Of a stretch of DNA of 64,000 nt, positions 20,561 through 32,300 are shown piece by piece. The position numbers and the translations under genes are program-made. The stretch is from Closterium sp. NIES-65 (taxonomy: Eukaryota; Streptophyta; Zygnematophyceae; Desmidiales; Closteriaceae), in NCBI GenBank assembly GCA_948144175.1, contig CANXME010000095.1, positions 434,001 to 498,000 of the forward strand. Direction: 5' to 3'. The first letter of the stretch is position 1; every line of letters begins with the position of its first letter. Under the pieces are notes generated by a model that was not told where the DNA came from, did no database searches, and saw only the letters and a list, made by a program, of their open reading frames with translations.

Positions 20561-23500
20561 GTGTTCTGTCCTCCCAGGACGTCACGTTCGACGAGTCAGT
20601 CCCCTTCTACCGCCTCTTCCCCTACCGCACTCCTTCCCTCCCCCCTCCGCCGGACTTCCTTGTGCCGGTTCCCCCCCCGGTAGACCCCCTCCCCCCTCAG
20701 GTTCCTGCCCCCTCAGGTGTGTCCCAGGGAGACGCAGTTGACCCGGTCGAGGTTACTGGTGAATCTGGTGCTGCTGCGGGTGCTGAGCCTGGGGGTGCTG
20801 ACTCTAGGGGTGCTGTGCGCGGGGGTGCCGAGCCTGGAGGTGCTGCTACTGGGGGTGTTGAGCCTGGGGGTGCTGGGCCTGGGGGTGCTACTGCGGAGGG
20901 TGCTGAGCCTGGGGGTGCTGAGCCGGGGGGTGCTGTGCCTGGAGCTGCTGAGCTAGGGGGTGCTGGGTCTGGGGGTGCTGGGTCGGGAGCTGCTGAGCCT
21001 GGGGGTGCTGGGTCTGGAGCTGCTGAGCCTGGGGGTGCTGCGTCTGGAGCTACTGAGCATGGGGTTTCTCCTGCTGCTGCGTCTCGCCGAGAGCCCCTCT
21101 CTCCACAGGAGCTGCGCGAGTGGTTTGCTCGCCGCTGGAGGCGTGCTGCTGGAGCTGGAGCTTCTTCGACCGTCGAGGGTGCTGGTGCTGCCGGTCCCGG
21201 AGCTGCTGGGCCTTCGGGTCCTACTGGAGCTGGAGCTGCTGAGGGTGTTGGTGCTGAGACTACTGCTGTCTGTCCTGGCGGTGGTTCTGCCGCTGGTGCT
21301 GCTGGGGGTCCTGCCGCTGGAGGTGCTGGTGGCGCTGGTGCTGTCGCTGAGGGTGCTGGTGCTGTCCCTGCTGAGTCTGGAGTTGCCGCGCGGCCTCGGC
21401 CGTACTTCGTTCCGCTCCTGCAGCAGGTTCTTGGTCTTTCTCCTCCGGTAGAGTGTCCACAGCCTGTCGAGTCGCAGTCACTGTTGGAGCCTTCCTCTCC
21501 ACTGCCTGCTCCCTCTCCTTACTCTGGTCCTACTGGAGGCCTTGCTGAGCGTCGTGAGCCTGCGTCTCGTCCCGCGTCGCCTGTTCGTCCTGCTCGCGCT
21601 AGTGGTCGCGGTTCGCGTCAGCTTCCTCCTCCTGTCCCTGGCACGCACCGGATGTCTCTGCGTCCGTCCACTGCTCCTCTCCGTACCCCTTTGCCCTCTC
21701 CTCCTGAGTCCTCTCTTCCTACGCTTGCCGACCGTGAGTCGGACTCCCTTCGTGCTGCCAGTCCTACTGTCACGCGTCTGCTTGCTACTGTCGTCACTGA
21801 CCCCTCTTTTGAGTCCACTGCTGCGTCTGCTCTTGTCGCTGAGCTCGTCGACTTTGCTGCTCGATGTCGTCTAGACTACGCTGCTAGTCTTGTTGCTGAG
21901 TCTGCGTCTGTCTGTCCTCCGTCCGTCGGGGGTGAGTGTGCTCTTGGCACGGACCGTCCCAGAGGACAGGCAGGAGGAGTTACAGTGTCTGGCGACTGCT
22001 TCACCTCATCTCGCGTCTGTACTGCTTGCTCCTGAGGGAGACCCGGATGCACTTGACATCCCGACTCCGCGCTCTTACGCGGAGGCCGTAGAGGGTCCCT
22101 ACTCGTCTCAGTGGCAGGCAGCTATGGATGCAGAGATGGCTTCCTGGAAGTCCACAGGCACCTACGTTGACGCAGTTCCCCCTCCTGGGGCGAACATCGT
22201 CAGTGGCATGTGGATCTTCAGGGTGAAGCGGCCGCCGGGCTCTCCACCTGTCTTCAAGGCGCGGTACGTTGCTCGTGGCTTCAGTCAGCGGCAGGGAGTT
22301 GACTACTTTCAGACCTTCTCTCCCACCCCGAAGATGACCACTCTTCGGGTGCTGCTGCACATAGCCGCTCAGCGCGACTACGAGCTTCTCTCTCTCGACT
22401 TCAGCACTGCGTTCCTGCAGGGTAGCCTACACGAGGAGATCTGGCTGCGCCGTCCACCTGGCTTCACATGGGACTTTTCCTCCTGGCACCCAGTGGAGCC
22501 TCCGACGGCCAGTCTACAGTCTCCGCCAGGCACCGCGTGAGTGGCACGACACACTGAGGACTACGCTTGCGGCTTTTGGGTTTGCTCCTTCTACTGCTGA
22601 CCCGTCGCTGTTTCTGCGCACCGACACTTCACTGCCGCCGTTCTACATCCTCGAGTACGTCGACGACTTGGTCTTTGCCACAGCGGACACTGCTGGACTC
22701 GCCTACGTGAAGTCCGAGCTGCTGAAGAGACACACGTGCACAGACCTGGGTGAACTGCGCAGCTACCTTGGCTTGCAGATCACTCGGGACAGAGCACGCC
22801 GCACCATTACCTTGACTCAGTCACACATGGTGCAGCAGGTCCTTCAGCGCTTCGGCTTCACGTACTCCTCGCCTCAGGCCACTCTTCTGTCTACTCGTCA
22901 CTCGCTCTCAGCTCTGCCTTCGGATGAGTCCGTAGAGTCGAGTGGCCCGTACCCAGAGCTTGTTGGCTGCCTCATGTACCTGATGACCTGCACACGACCT
23001 GACCTTGCATACCCTCTGAGCATTCTTGCACGCTATGCTGCTCCTGGGAGACACCGACCAGAGCACATGGCTGCAGCGAAGAGGGTATTGCGCTACCTGT
23101 GCAGTACGTCGGGCATGGGGCTAGTGCTTGGAGGGCGGAGTCCAGTGGTCCTTACAGGCCACGCTGACGCTTCTTGGGCTGACGACCAGGCTACGCAGCG
23201 GTCGTCGCAGGGTTACACCTTCAGCCTTGGTTCCGGCTCTGTCTCGTGGCGGGCTACTCGTTCGTCTTCGGTTCTCAGCTCCAGTTGTGAGGCTGAGATC
23301 TAGGGCCATGGCTGCACAGGAGCTTCGCTGGCTCACCTACCTGCTGACTGACCTTGGAGAGCCGCCTCGTTCTCCTCCAGTGCTGTACATAGACAACAAG
23401 GCCATGCTGGCCTTGTGTCGAGAGCAGCGTCTGGAGCACAGAACAAAGCACATTGCTCTTCGCTACTTCCTTGCTCGTGAGCTACAGCAGCGTGGACAGT

Positions 23501-23634
23501 TGCGGCTTGCGTACGTGGCCTCTGAGGCCAACACTGCTGATGTGTTCACCAAGGCACTCGCGCCTTGTGACCATCAGCGCTTCTGCACCCAGCTGGGTCT
23601 TGTGCCTGTCTTGCCTCACTTGCTCTCCTCTTGA
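20561..23634 (+). pseudogene. Copia C linker, RT and RNase H (multiply frameshifted)
   Basis: One frame carries SSQDVTFDESVPFYRLFPYR and a long Gly/Ala/Glu linker to about 21950. A shift there leads to EDRQEELQCLATASPHL and the RT (MWIFRVKRPPGSPPVFKARY, LDFSTAFLQG). Another shift near 22467 leads to YVDD (in LEYVDDLVFA) and RNase H (DASWADD, SCEAEI). A small deletion at 23301 makes TAG, and a last frame carries AAQELRWLTYLLTDLG to the TGA at 23632-23634. At least three breaks make the protein non-functional as it stands. Confidence 0.92.
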
Positions 23635-23845
23635 CTTTACTTGTACTGTGACATATATATACCTGCTCTTGCTTGTCTTGTTTTATATATATATGTCTGT
23701 ACTCCTGCATGTGAACTGGCCTCTGGCCCTGCCCTTGTGCTCGGACTGTGTGGTGACTTTGTGATCCACCCTGAGCTTGCTTTGCTTTACTTTGCTTGAC
23801 TGGTCTTGTGACCCCTTGTTCTCCCCCACTTTGCCTATGGGGGTG

Positions 23846-23974
23846 TGTCAGATATATATGACATAGCTGTTGTAGGCTATAGTGGGGTAGCACATATGGG
23901 GTACAGCTCTCTAGGGTTGCATTTGTACCCAACTTTCACTTAGTCATTCTCATTCCTGTTCTACAATTCTCACA
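23846..23974 (+). repeat. Copia C 3' LTR (129 bp)
   Basis: Identical over 129 bases to the 5' LTR. Preceded by the polypurine-like TATGGGGGTG and followed by the target duplication AATGG (23975-23979). Confidence 0.97.
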
Positions 23975-25984
23975 AATGGGCTGCCGACTCACTGTGGACT
24001 ATGAATCCAGCATCCTGGGCCATGCTGATGCAAGCATCACGGACCTCGTTGTGAGTGTTGATGCGGTGCTTGCCGGTGCCGCAGTGTAGGAGGTGATTTG
24101 GGAGGCGGGGGTCGGTGATCGCTGTGTGGTCCGCGCAGTCACAGTTTTTGGGAGTGGAGAAGGGCAAGCCGAGCCGGAATCTGACGGCGTTGGCGAAGTG
24201 GACCAGTCCAATGCGCCTGTTCGGGACCATTGGTATCGCCGTCAACCAATCCCCGGTGCCGTATCCCGTCAAGGAAAACATCCGCTGCGTGTGGCCTGCA
24301 AGCGGATTCAGCGGCATCTTCCTCGTCTCCTGAACCTGCACCGCGTAACGACTGCCGTGGACTTGGAGGGCGAGGGCGTGCTGCAGCTTCACATCCGTCC
24401 GTTTCAGTCGCTCTCGTTCCAACAGTTCACGCGCGTCTGAAGGAAGGGTGGTCTCGCACTCAGTGAGCCAGGAGTGGAGTGGAGTGCTCTCGTCTCTCGG
24501 CAGGAGCATATGGCCGAATGCGTGCGACAGGGCAGAACCCGGAGTTAGAGTGAGCGTGGAGAAGAGCTGCGCCGCCTGCGTGAAACTTGCGACGAATCCG
24601 TATATGCCCTCGATGAGAGGGTCTGTAATCCCTACACCCCCAAGAGACGAAGGAAGGGTCGCCTGAGCCCACACGCGCGTCTGTTCTGCTCTACCCACTG
24701 GAGCTCGGATATTGGACGAGGTAAGCAATATCATCAAGAGATCGCGGCCCCACTGCGTCCAAGTGTCCCGGGAGACGAGATTGAGGGGGGTCGTCCGTGT
24801 GAGGTACGCCACGCGCCGGGAGATGCAGCGCGTGATCAGTAGCGAAGCGACCTGCGGATCTGCCCGCTCAATGAGTGGCAAGGGCTTGGCCATCTCCCCC
24901 AATTGCCCAGCCAGGAATGCAGATGCCCCGTCTGCTGCACCAATACAACTTCCCAACAGCCGAACGCCGTCCTTGCAGAAAGGGACTTCTGGCGGCAGCT
25001 CAGTTGAGTCGCACGTGCGTGCGCTCCATGCCGTGCACTTATGCGGGTTGTGCTTCAGGCCCAGGAATTCCAGCTTTGAGGTGAAGTGGGTGAAGGCAGC
25101 TACAGTTGCACGTTTTTCCCCCACGAAGATCACGTCGTCCGCATACGCCAAACAAAGCACATCAGGGTGCGCTGCTGCAGTGTCGGGAAGTGTGGGGTGA
25201 AGTCCCCGCCGCAAAAAGAAGAGGGCCCAGTGGATCGCCCTGGCGAACGCCTCGTTCACTTTGCAAGGGGTCGCTTGTAAAGTTTGCATCCAGATGCAGC
25301 TGCGACGGGTTACCGTAAGTCAGTTTGACCCATCGCAGCGTCAATTCTGACATCGCAGAGGGTGGAAATGTCCCAATTCGCGATGTCAGCAAATTTGTCC
25401 CCCATCTCCGCCAGCTCCACTGGCGAAAAATAGCGGGGGCGCTGCGGGGTCGATCCTGACACAGGGTGGAGGGATGCGGTCCGATGTCTGCGTGCACGAC
25501 TCGATGTCGTTGATTGCTGCCGAGTTGGATTCTCATCCGTTCGATCAGCATCCAATGGCCCTGCACGCCCCTCTGTTCCCACAGTGGGTAAATTGGCTGT
25601 CCCAGGTCTTCTCCTCTCCGTCCCTACCCTTGTTGCCTCTGCTCCATCCCCTTCATCTTCATTTTCACTCTCTAGCTCCACTTCCGCAATATAAGAGGGG
25701 TCATTTCTTTCCCCTTTTTCATTGGCAGCTACTAGAGCAATTAAAGCCCGACGTCCCGCAGCCTGAAACCCGTTCTCCGGCCCTCCGCCTGTTCCGCTAA
25801 CTGCCTGCCTCCTCTCTTCCCGTGCTTCCCGACCTCGCGATGGTGATTGCTGGAGCTCCCAAGCCATCGCCAGAGCGCATTGCCGCCTGGTCGGCAGTGG
25901 TCGCCAAGCCTCAGTATAAGCCCGGAAAGACGACCACGGCGTCGAAGCCCCCGGTGCCTCCGGCTCCGAAGCCCTCGACAACAT
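23975..25984 (-). pseudogene. L2 ORF2, N-terminal and RT parts
   Basis: Minus-strand frames from 25984: LSRASEPEAPG, QQSPSRGREAREE, SGTGGGPENGFQAAGRRA and RYFSPVELAEMGDKFA. After frameshifts and a deletion (about 25330-25500) the RT resumes: LTYGNPSQLHLDANF, GVRQGDPLGPLLFAAG, catalytic LAYADDVIFVG, LGLKHNPHKCTAWS, ITRCISRRVAYLTRTTPLNL. The zinc knuckle then reads CDCADHTAITDPRLPNHLLH plus C (C-x-C...H-x3-C). The frame ends at copia C and resumes at 16430. The early RT motifs are missing. Confidence 0.87.
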
Positions 25985-27252
25985 CCGCAGAAAAGCCTCC
26001 TCGCCCCGAACCCGCGGCTCCCCTTACCGCAGCTGCCGCTCAGTATGCGGCCCCTGCTGCTGCTGAGCGGTCCGCCTCGTCTGCGCCAACTGCTCCCCAA
26101 GCTCCACTTGAAGCCCCGACAAAGACTGACGCCGCACTCCCAGCTCCCGCTCCCGTTGGGCCACCTGCTGCCGGCCACGAGACGTAGACTGCTGCGCCTG
26201 CCTCGTCCCCGCAGGCGGCATCCGCCACCACTGGCGGCCCGGCACAGTTGATTGTGCCCCCTGCAGTGGACCCGGCTGCCCCTGTTGCGCCGCCCGTGGC
26301 CCAGCAGGCGCAGCCGGCGTCGCAGTCTTGTCCTCCCTCGCCGGACCGTCGCCTCTCTCGCCCCCATTCTCCAGCGCCCCAACAGGATCGGGCGTCCTCC
26401 CGGCGCCGGCGCAACTCTCTCCAGCGCAATCAACAGTCGGGTTAGTGGCAAGCGCATCGTGGCGGTCGCGGTGGCTGGCGGGGTCCTCGCGGTCGCAATG
26501 GCGGAGGATCGTATGATCCGCCCGTGAGGATGGCGGATCTGCAAAGGGCGGTAACGACCGCGATGCGTGAGGAGAGGGCTGCTCAGACCCAAGGCAGCTC
26601 GCACGTTGCCACCGCCTATCCAGCTCAGCATCAGGCGGCGCTTCCTGAGGTTCCGCTCTCTGCTGCACCAGTCCAATCTCGTGTTTTGGCCCCATCGCCT
26701 CCCGCTGTTGCTGCATCCGCTCCCGTTCCAGGGTCGCGGTTGCATCTGCCGCCCATCCCGCCTATGGCAGGAGTAGAATTTGTGGCTGTGGGAGGCGGAG
26801 CGGTGACGGCGGGTGGCCCGGCTCCTCTTGCCGTTGAGGAGCCATTCCAGTTCCTTGCTCAGGCGCTGCAACCCCCTCAGGCCCGTGTTCCGGAGGCGAC
26901 CCTCGGCCAGCTCTTCCGCCTCGCGGAGAGCTTTCACGCACTGCTACTGATACAGGTTCTTGCACATTCGTCTCTCCCTGCGGCCCCCCCTGAGTTGTTC
27001 CTGGATCGACATCGCGATTCTTGCCTGGACGCAGCCGATCAGCTTGCAGTGCTGCTGGCGCCCGTGCTGGCTGCGCCCGCCGAGGGAGGCGGTGCGGCGG
27101 CGGGGCCGCTTGATGAGGCTGTGCGCGGCTTGCGGCGCCATTTGCGTGCTGGTTTTGGAGCCGCCGTGATCGGCGCAAGCACGCTTGTGGTCCGGGAGCT
27201 GTGGCGCTCCCTGGCGGTCGTTCTTCACGCCCTCGGAGCTCACCGCATGTAG
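25840..27252 (+). pseudogene. L2 ORF1 on the strand opposite ORF2 (two in-frame TAGs)
   Basis: One frame without shifts runs from MVIAGAPKPSPERIAAWSAV to ALGAHRM and TAG at 27250-27252, about 470 codons. It is interrupted by TAG at 26185-26187 and 26443-26445. Parts in order: Pro/Ala-rich N-terminus, basic box SSRRRRNSLQR and GGRGGWRGPRGR, block RMADLQRAVTTAMREERAAQ (26530 on), Pro-rich spacer, then a helical domain (PEATLGQLFRLAE to the end). Against L1 the last 120 codons show about 40 silent and about 22 replacement differences by my reading, which points to past selection on this strand. The second TAG is at the same place as the double TAG in L1. Confidence 0.78.
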
Positions 27253-27368
27253 ACGCGGGCTCCGGCTCTGCCATTAGAGGTTTGCGCGGCTAGGCCGCGG
27301 TAGGACTTGCCATGTTTGTATTGCCGTTACGAGCAACTCTGTGTGTTGTGTGCTTGTCGTTCCCTCAC

Positions 27369-27387
27369 GCGCGGCCGAAGGCCGCGC
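27369..27387. repeat. GC-rich palindrome in the L2 5' region
   Basis: GCGCGGCC-GAA-GGCCGCGC, identical to the first palindrome of L1. The second palindrome is reduced to CGATCGTCGACGCG here. Confidence 0.8.
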
Positions 27388-27471
27388 TGTCGATCGTCGA
27401 CGCGAGCCGCTCGGTTAGGAGAAACAAATGAAGAGAGCCGAACAATGAGGAGAGCTAGCTGCAGAAGGGCA

Positions 27472-27481
27472 CTTTATACTA
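27472..27481 (-). promoter_or_regulatory. TATA-like box near the L2 5' end
   Basis: Reads TAGTATAAAG on the LINE sense strand, about 40 bases inside the 5' boundary with the short CT run (27523-27533). Confidence 0.45.
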
Positions 27482-27533
27482 GGCTGGAAAGTGTTGGAGA
27501 GGCTAAGGACTAGCTCCTAGGGCCTCTCTCTCT

Positions 27534-28976
27534 GCAGGGCCACCGACCAGCGTTGCCTGAACTGGTGCAGGAACTTTGCAGCATAGAACGATTTGGAGTC
27601 GGCCTTGAAGTGGCGCCGAGCTGCAGTGTCCGCCAAGAGCTTCAGGAAGACTGGCACCTCCGCGCAGGGGCAACCGTAGGTGTCCACCGCAAGTGGGAAG
27701 AACTTCACCGTCTCTGGCAGGGTGGCGTAGTGCTGGATCTTCTTGTCCGCTTGCTCCCGTGCCGCCCAGCCCCTGCCTTTCTCCGCCTTTGGATCCCTAG
27801 TGCTAATAGGGTCACTAATGCTGACGTCGCATACGTAGACTGCCCCACTGCTTCTGTCCGTCATCATAAAATCAGCCGTCTGTTCCTCAACGGGGCAGTG
27901 CGCCGATGACTCGCTGTGGACAATGAACCCCGCGTCTTGGGCCATGCTAATGCAGGCATCGCGCAGCTCGTTATGGGTGTTGATGCGATGCTTGCCCGTG
28001 CCGCAGCGGAGTAGGTGGTTAGGGAGGCGGGGGTCCGTGATGGCGATGTGTTCAGCGCAGTCACACTTCTTTGGTGTGGAGAAACGCACGGCATTAGAGA
28101 AGTGGGTGGGCCCTATCCTCCTGTTGGCCGCGATGGGGATAGCGGTCAGCCAATCCCCCATCCCGTAACCGGTCAGTGAGTACATCCGCTGCGTGTGTCC
28201 GTACAGGGGGTTCAGCGCCATCCGTCGTGTCTCCATGACCTGTGCGGCATATCTGCTCCCATGTACCCTCAGTGCCAATGCGTGTTGGAGCCTGATGTTT
28301 GATCGCTCCAGCCGCTCTTTCTCCAGGATCTCCCGTGCATCTTCCGGTAAAGCCGCTTCGCACTCCGATAGCCATGTGTGGAGAGGCGTGGTGACGTCTG
28401 CATGCAGCAGCATGTGGTCCCGAGCCTGCGTCAAGGCGCCATCAGGGGCGCCGTCTAGTGATGCCAGGAAAAGCGCGGCTTGTGTGAAGCTCGCTGCATA
28501 CCCGTATACTCCCTCGATTAGGGGTCGGTAATGCCTATCCCTCCCAAGAACGGCGGCAGTGAGGCCTGCGCCTAGACACGTGCTTGTTCGGTGCGGCAGG
28601 TGGGGACGCGGATGCCGCATGCTGTGAGTAGCGCTGCAAGCAGATTAGTGCCCCACTGACTCCAGGTGTCGTGAGGCAGGAGGTGAAGCGGTGTCGTTCT
28701 GGTGAGGTATGCCACCCACCTCGAGATACAGCGGGTGAGCAATAGCGATGCTACCTGGGGGTCGGCTTTCTCAAGGAGTGGCAAAGGATTTGCCATTTCC
28801 TGTAACTGACCCGACAAAAACTGTGACGCCCCGCTGTCAGGGCCCACGAAGCTTCCCAGCAAGTGCACGCCGTCCTAAGAAAATGGAACTCCCTGTGGCA
28901 GCTGATCCTTCACTGCTGCTTCCCTGCTCCAGGCTGCGCATTTATGCGCGTTGTGTCTTAGCCCCAGGTGCGCCAA
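27534..28976 (-). pseudogene. LINE unit L3 (family F1): ORF2 C-terminal fragment
   Basis: An internal LINE fragment with both ends missing. From the right, minus strand: LLGSFVGPDSGASQFLSGQL (RT thumb), LTRCISRWVAYLTRTTPLHL, and after a frame change the long frame 28620-27517. This carries CDCAEHIAITDPRLPNHLLR plus C (zinc knuckle), VHSESSAHCPVEEQTADFMM, AVYVCDVSISDPISTRD (endonuclease motif) and FLHQFRQRWSVALQ. It joins L2's 5' end at a short CT run and L4's 3' end at CTCTCTC (28977-28984). Confidence 0.88.
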
Positions 28977-29303
28977 CCTCTCTCAAGCAGTCCTTCATTG
29001 ATAGGTTCATAGGGGTACAGGCATGGCAAGAACAGGTGCAGAACATCCCTAGTACTGCGAGCAGCCGGTAATGCTTGGCAAGGCCGAGGTGGGCACCACG
29101 GGTGGCCAGGCTAGCAAATCCTTTGTGACAGAGGGTCAGGAACTTGGGGGCAAGTGAAGGGGTGCAAAACACACAGAACAGGCCCACAAAGCAAGGCCCA
29201 CCGGAGCCAGGCAAGCAAGGCAAGGCAAGGCAATCCACAGAGGCCTGAGCCAGAGGGGCATTTGGCTAACACTTAGCCAGACCCTATGCAGTATCTATCC
29301 CGC

Positions 29304-32300
29304 TCATTGACCCATCACCCCATCCATCTCATCCTCCAGGACTTGCCAGAGATCCCCTAGGCTAGGTTCCCAGGGGTCCCTGGCAACCTGTGAGAAGGCT
29401 GCCACGTCCCCTATGTTCGACTTGTTCAGAAATGACGAGGCCTGTGAGCGCTGGAGCATAACGCTGAAGCGCTGCCTGTAGTGAGCGGTGAGCCGAGCAG
29501 TGGTGGTGGTGAGCCTCCCCTGGCGGAACCTGGTTTTCGCCGTCGAGGTTGCTAGCAAGCGGATGAACTGTTGGGTATCCGTAGCCAGGGCAGCGTAGGT
29601 TTCCACTGCCAACCCGAAGAAACCCACGTAGTCAGGCCGCCCCTCATAGAGCCTGTGTTTCTTCTCTGAGGCTTCTCGTGCCGCCCATCCAGGCGGCTTC
29701 CGGGCGCGCTTGTCACGGCACTGCAGCACTGGGTCGGTCACTGTCACGTCTGTGACCCAAGTCTCATTTGACTCCTTGTCCCGAATAGCCAGTTCTCCTC
29801 TCTTCCTCAGCACCAGTGGGGAAAAGGCGGTGGTTTTGTGGAAAACCGTGAAGTCGGCCTCCTTTGCCATCCGGAGCAGAGTAAACACTAGAGCATCATG
29901 TGTGCGGACTACATCTCCTCCGTGCCCACACCGTAAGAGGTGGTTTGCCAAGCTCGTGTCCGTGATTGCAGTGTTGGCTCGCTTGCACGGGCAGGTGGTT
30001 GTGACTGGCAGAGCCATTCCGAGGCGGAAGCCAAGTGCCAACGAGAACTGACCAGGGGCGAAAGTAAGGTCAGATCTCGTTGGGACGGCATGGAGCCAAT
30101 CCCCCGCGCCTACCCCTTGCAGGCTGATGAGCCGCAATGCGTGCCCACGGTCCTTCCCTGGGCGGTCTTCTATTGTGTCGGCCAGCAGCTCCGCCGCTCT
30201 CGTCTCGTTGATGTGGCGGGACAGGGTCAGTTGAAGGTTCCCCTGTCCCGCCGGCTACTCCCTGTAAGTGTGCAGTGCCGCCCGTGCCGCTAGGGGTAGC
30301 CCGGCCTCTAGAGTTGTCAGGGGGTTGATGCTAGGCGGGGCTGGGGTCCAATCAGGGCAGAGCAGCTCGACCGCCTTGCTCAAGAGATAGGCCTCTGGCA
30401 AGTTCATCTGGCTCAGCAGCTGCTGCGCCGCTGTGACCGAGGCGATGTAGGCCGTAGGTGCCTCGGAGACTGGGTCAAGAATCCCCAGGCCTCCCAGCCT
30501 GATCGGCAGACTCCCCTGGCGCCATAACAAACTCCTCTCCAGCTCATCTGAGGGTACTCGGAGCTTCGCTGCTGCTAGAGCCGTTGCCATCAGGTTCTCA
30601 CTCCAGCTCCTCCACTCATCTCTCCCCAGGACTTCCGCCGGTGTCGTCCGCAGGAAGTAGGACATTCGGCGGGATATGCTCCTCGTGAGGATGAGCATTG
30701 CACTCTGCGGGTGGAGTTGCGCCACCAGGGGCAGCGGGGCCGACGCCTCAACAAGCCGTGTTTGTGCTTGGGTGGTGCAGAAGGTGGGCACGACTACTGG
30801 GCTACCTAGGACTCGGATCCCGTCGGTGGTCTGCTGCAGGCCGATGGGAGGTGGCGTGCTGCCGTCTTCCGCCAGTGACTGTCCCCAGGCCGACGATTTC
30901 GCGATGTTGCAGCGGAGGCCGAGTGTTGCCAGCTCCCTGGTAATGGCCCCAAAGGCCTCATAGCAGGCCTCCTTTGGCCCCACGATCGTTATGTCGTCGG
31001 CGTAGGCTACTATCGCGACTTCCGGTAGGAGGGTCGCCGTACTTAGCAGGCATGGTTGGATAGCTGCCGCGAAGAGTAGTGGACCGAGCGGGTCCCCTTG
31101 ACGCACTCCGCGTGACGAGAGGATTTGGTTCACTCCGAACCGCTCGTCAACCAAGAGTGGCGACGGTGCCTCATAGAGTGTTCGGGCCAGGGGCATTAGC
31201 TGCAGTAGACTGGACTGGGAGAGAGCGTTGAAGAAAGTCGCCCGTTCGACACTGTTGAAGGCGTTTTCTATGTCCAGCTGCAGTGCTACTCGTGTGTCAT
31301 CGTCTCTCAGTAGCGATCTGACGGAGTGGACGATACACTCCGCGCCACCCGGTATCGCTACCCCAAACTGGACTGGTAGGAAAAAGGCCTTAATGTTCTC
31401 GGTTAAACCACGCAGTGCCGCCTTAGCTACAACTCGAATGATGGCCTCCCCTATCGCAATAGGCCGGACTCCACCGCCTGGTTTTTCTAGAGCGATCAAC
31501 CGTGATGGCAGCAGCAGATCTCGGGTCGTTTGTGTTTGAAACGTGCTCAGCAGGTACGTCACCACCTTAACGAGTAGAATAAGCACCTCCCCGTTTGCCA
31601 GTGCCGGATCCTTGAGGTGTTCAAAACAGGTGCCAGATGGGCCGCCTCCAACCCCGTTCGGGCATTTCTTCAAGATTTCGTGAAGTTCGTCTGTTGATAC
31701 ACTGAGGGTCGAACGATTGAACCCGGTAACCGGTCCTGGTAGCGAAGTTTCGGCCGCGGGGTGTTTCGCTTGAAGTGCAGTCAATGTTTCTGCCGTCGCT
31801 TTCGCGAGCGGTGTAGTTCGTAACGCTGCTACCGCCTTGGAAATGTTTCCTTTTCGTATCAATCCTTCCGCCCTCGCGCATAAACCTGCGTCATCCGGCT
31901 GGTGTCGTGTCGGGTTTTCATTGTCGGGGATAACACATGCGTCGGTGTACAGAGCCTGCCAGCTGCCGAGTTGGAACTAGTGCAGGCGCAGCTCTATTTC
32001 TGTCCACCGGCTGCCTTCAACAGGTTCGGAGGCCGGGCGTAGCGTCAGCCTCGGCAGATACAGCAAGATCGCCCATGCACCTGGGCAGTCAGGATTCTTC
32101 GAGAGTCGAATGAGGGGCGCCAGGAGACAGAGCGAGTAACTTTCCAGGATCCTGGGCGGCATTCTGCGGACCAAGAAGGGTTGATCCCCTTTTTGGAGTG
32201 GGTATTTATCCCACGTGGCTGCCAGCTCCCAGATGGCAGAATCCTCTGCCAGGTCAGACGGTGATCTGACCCTAGAGTCGCTCTGTCCCTCGTTGGTTGC

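Larger units (their letters stand above)
16431..23974 (+). mobile_element. Complete Ty1/copia element C (7544 bp), TSD AATGG
   Basis: Two 129-bp LTRs (16431-16559, 23846-23974) are identical by base-by-base reading. They are flanked by AATGG at 16426-16430 and 23975-23979. Removing the element and one AATGG restores the L2 ORF2 frame across the junction. Inside are a primer-binding-like TGGTATAGAGCGG (16560 on), a GC-extreme leader, gag, protease, integrase, RT, RNase H and a polypurine tract (TATGGGGGTG). The coding region has several frameshifts and stops despite the identical LTRs. Confidence 0.97.
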
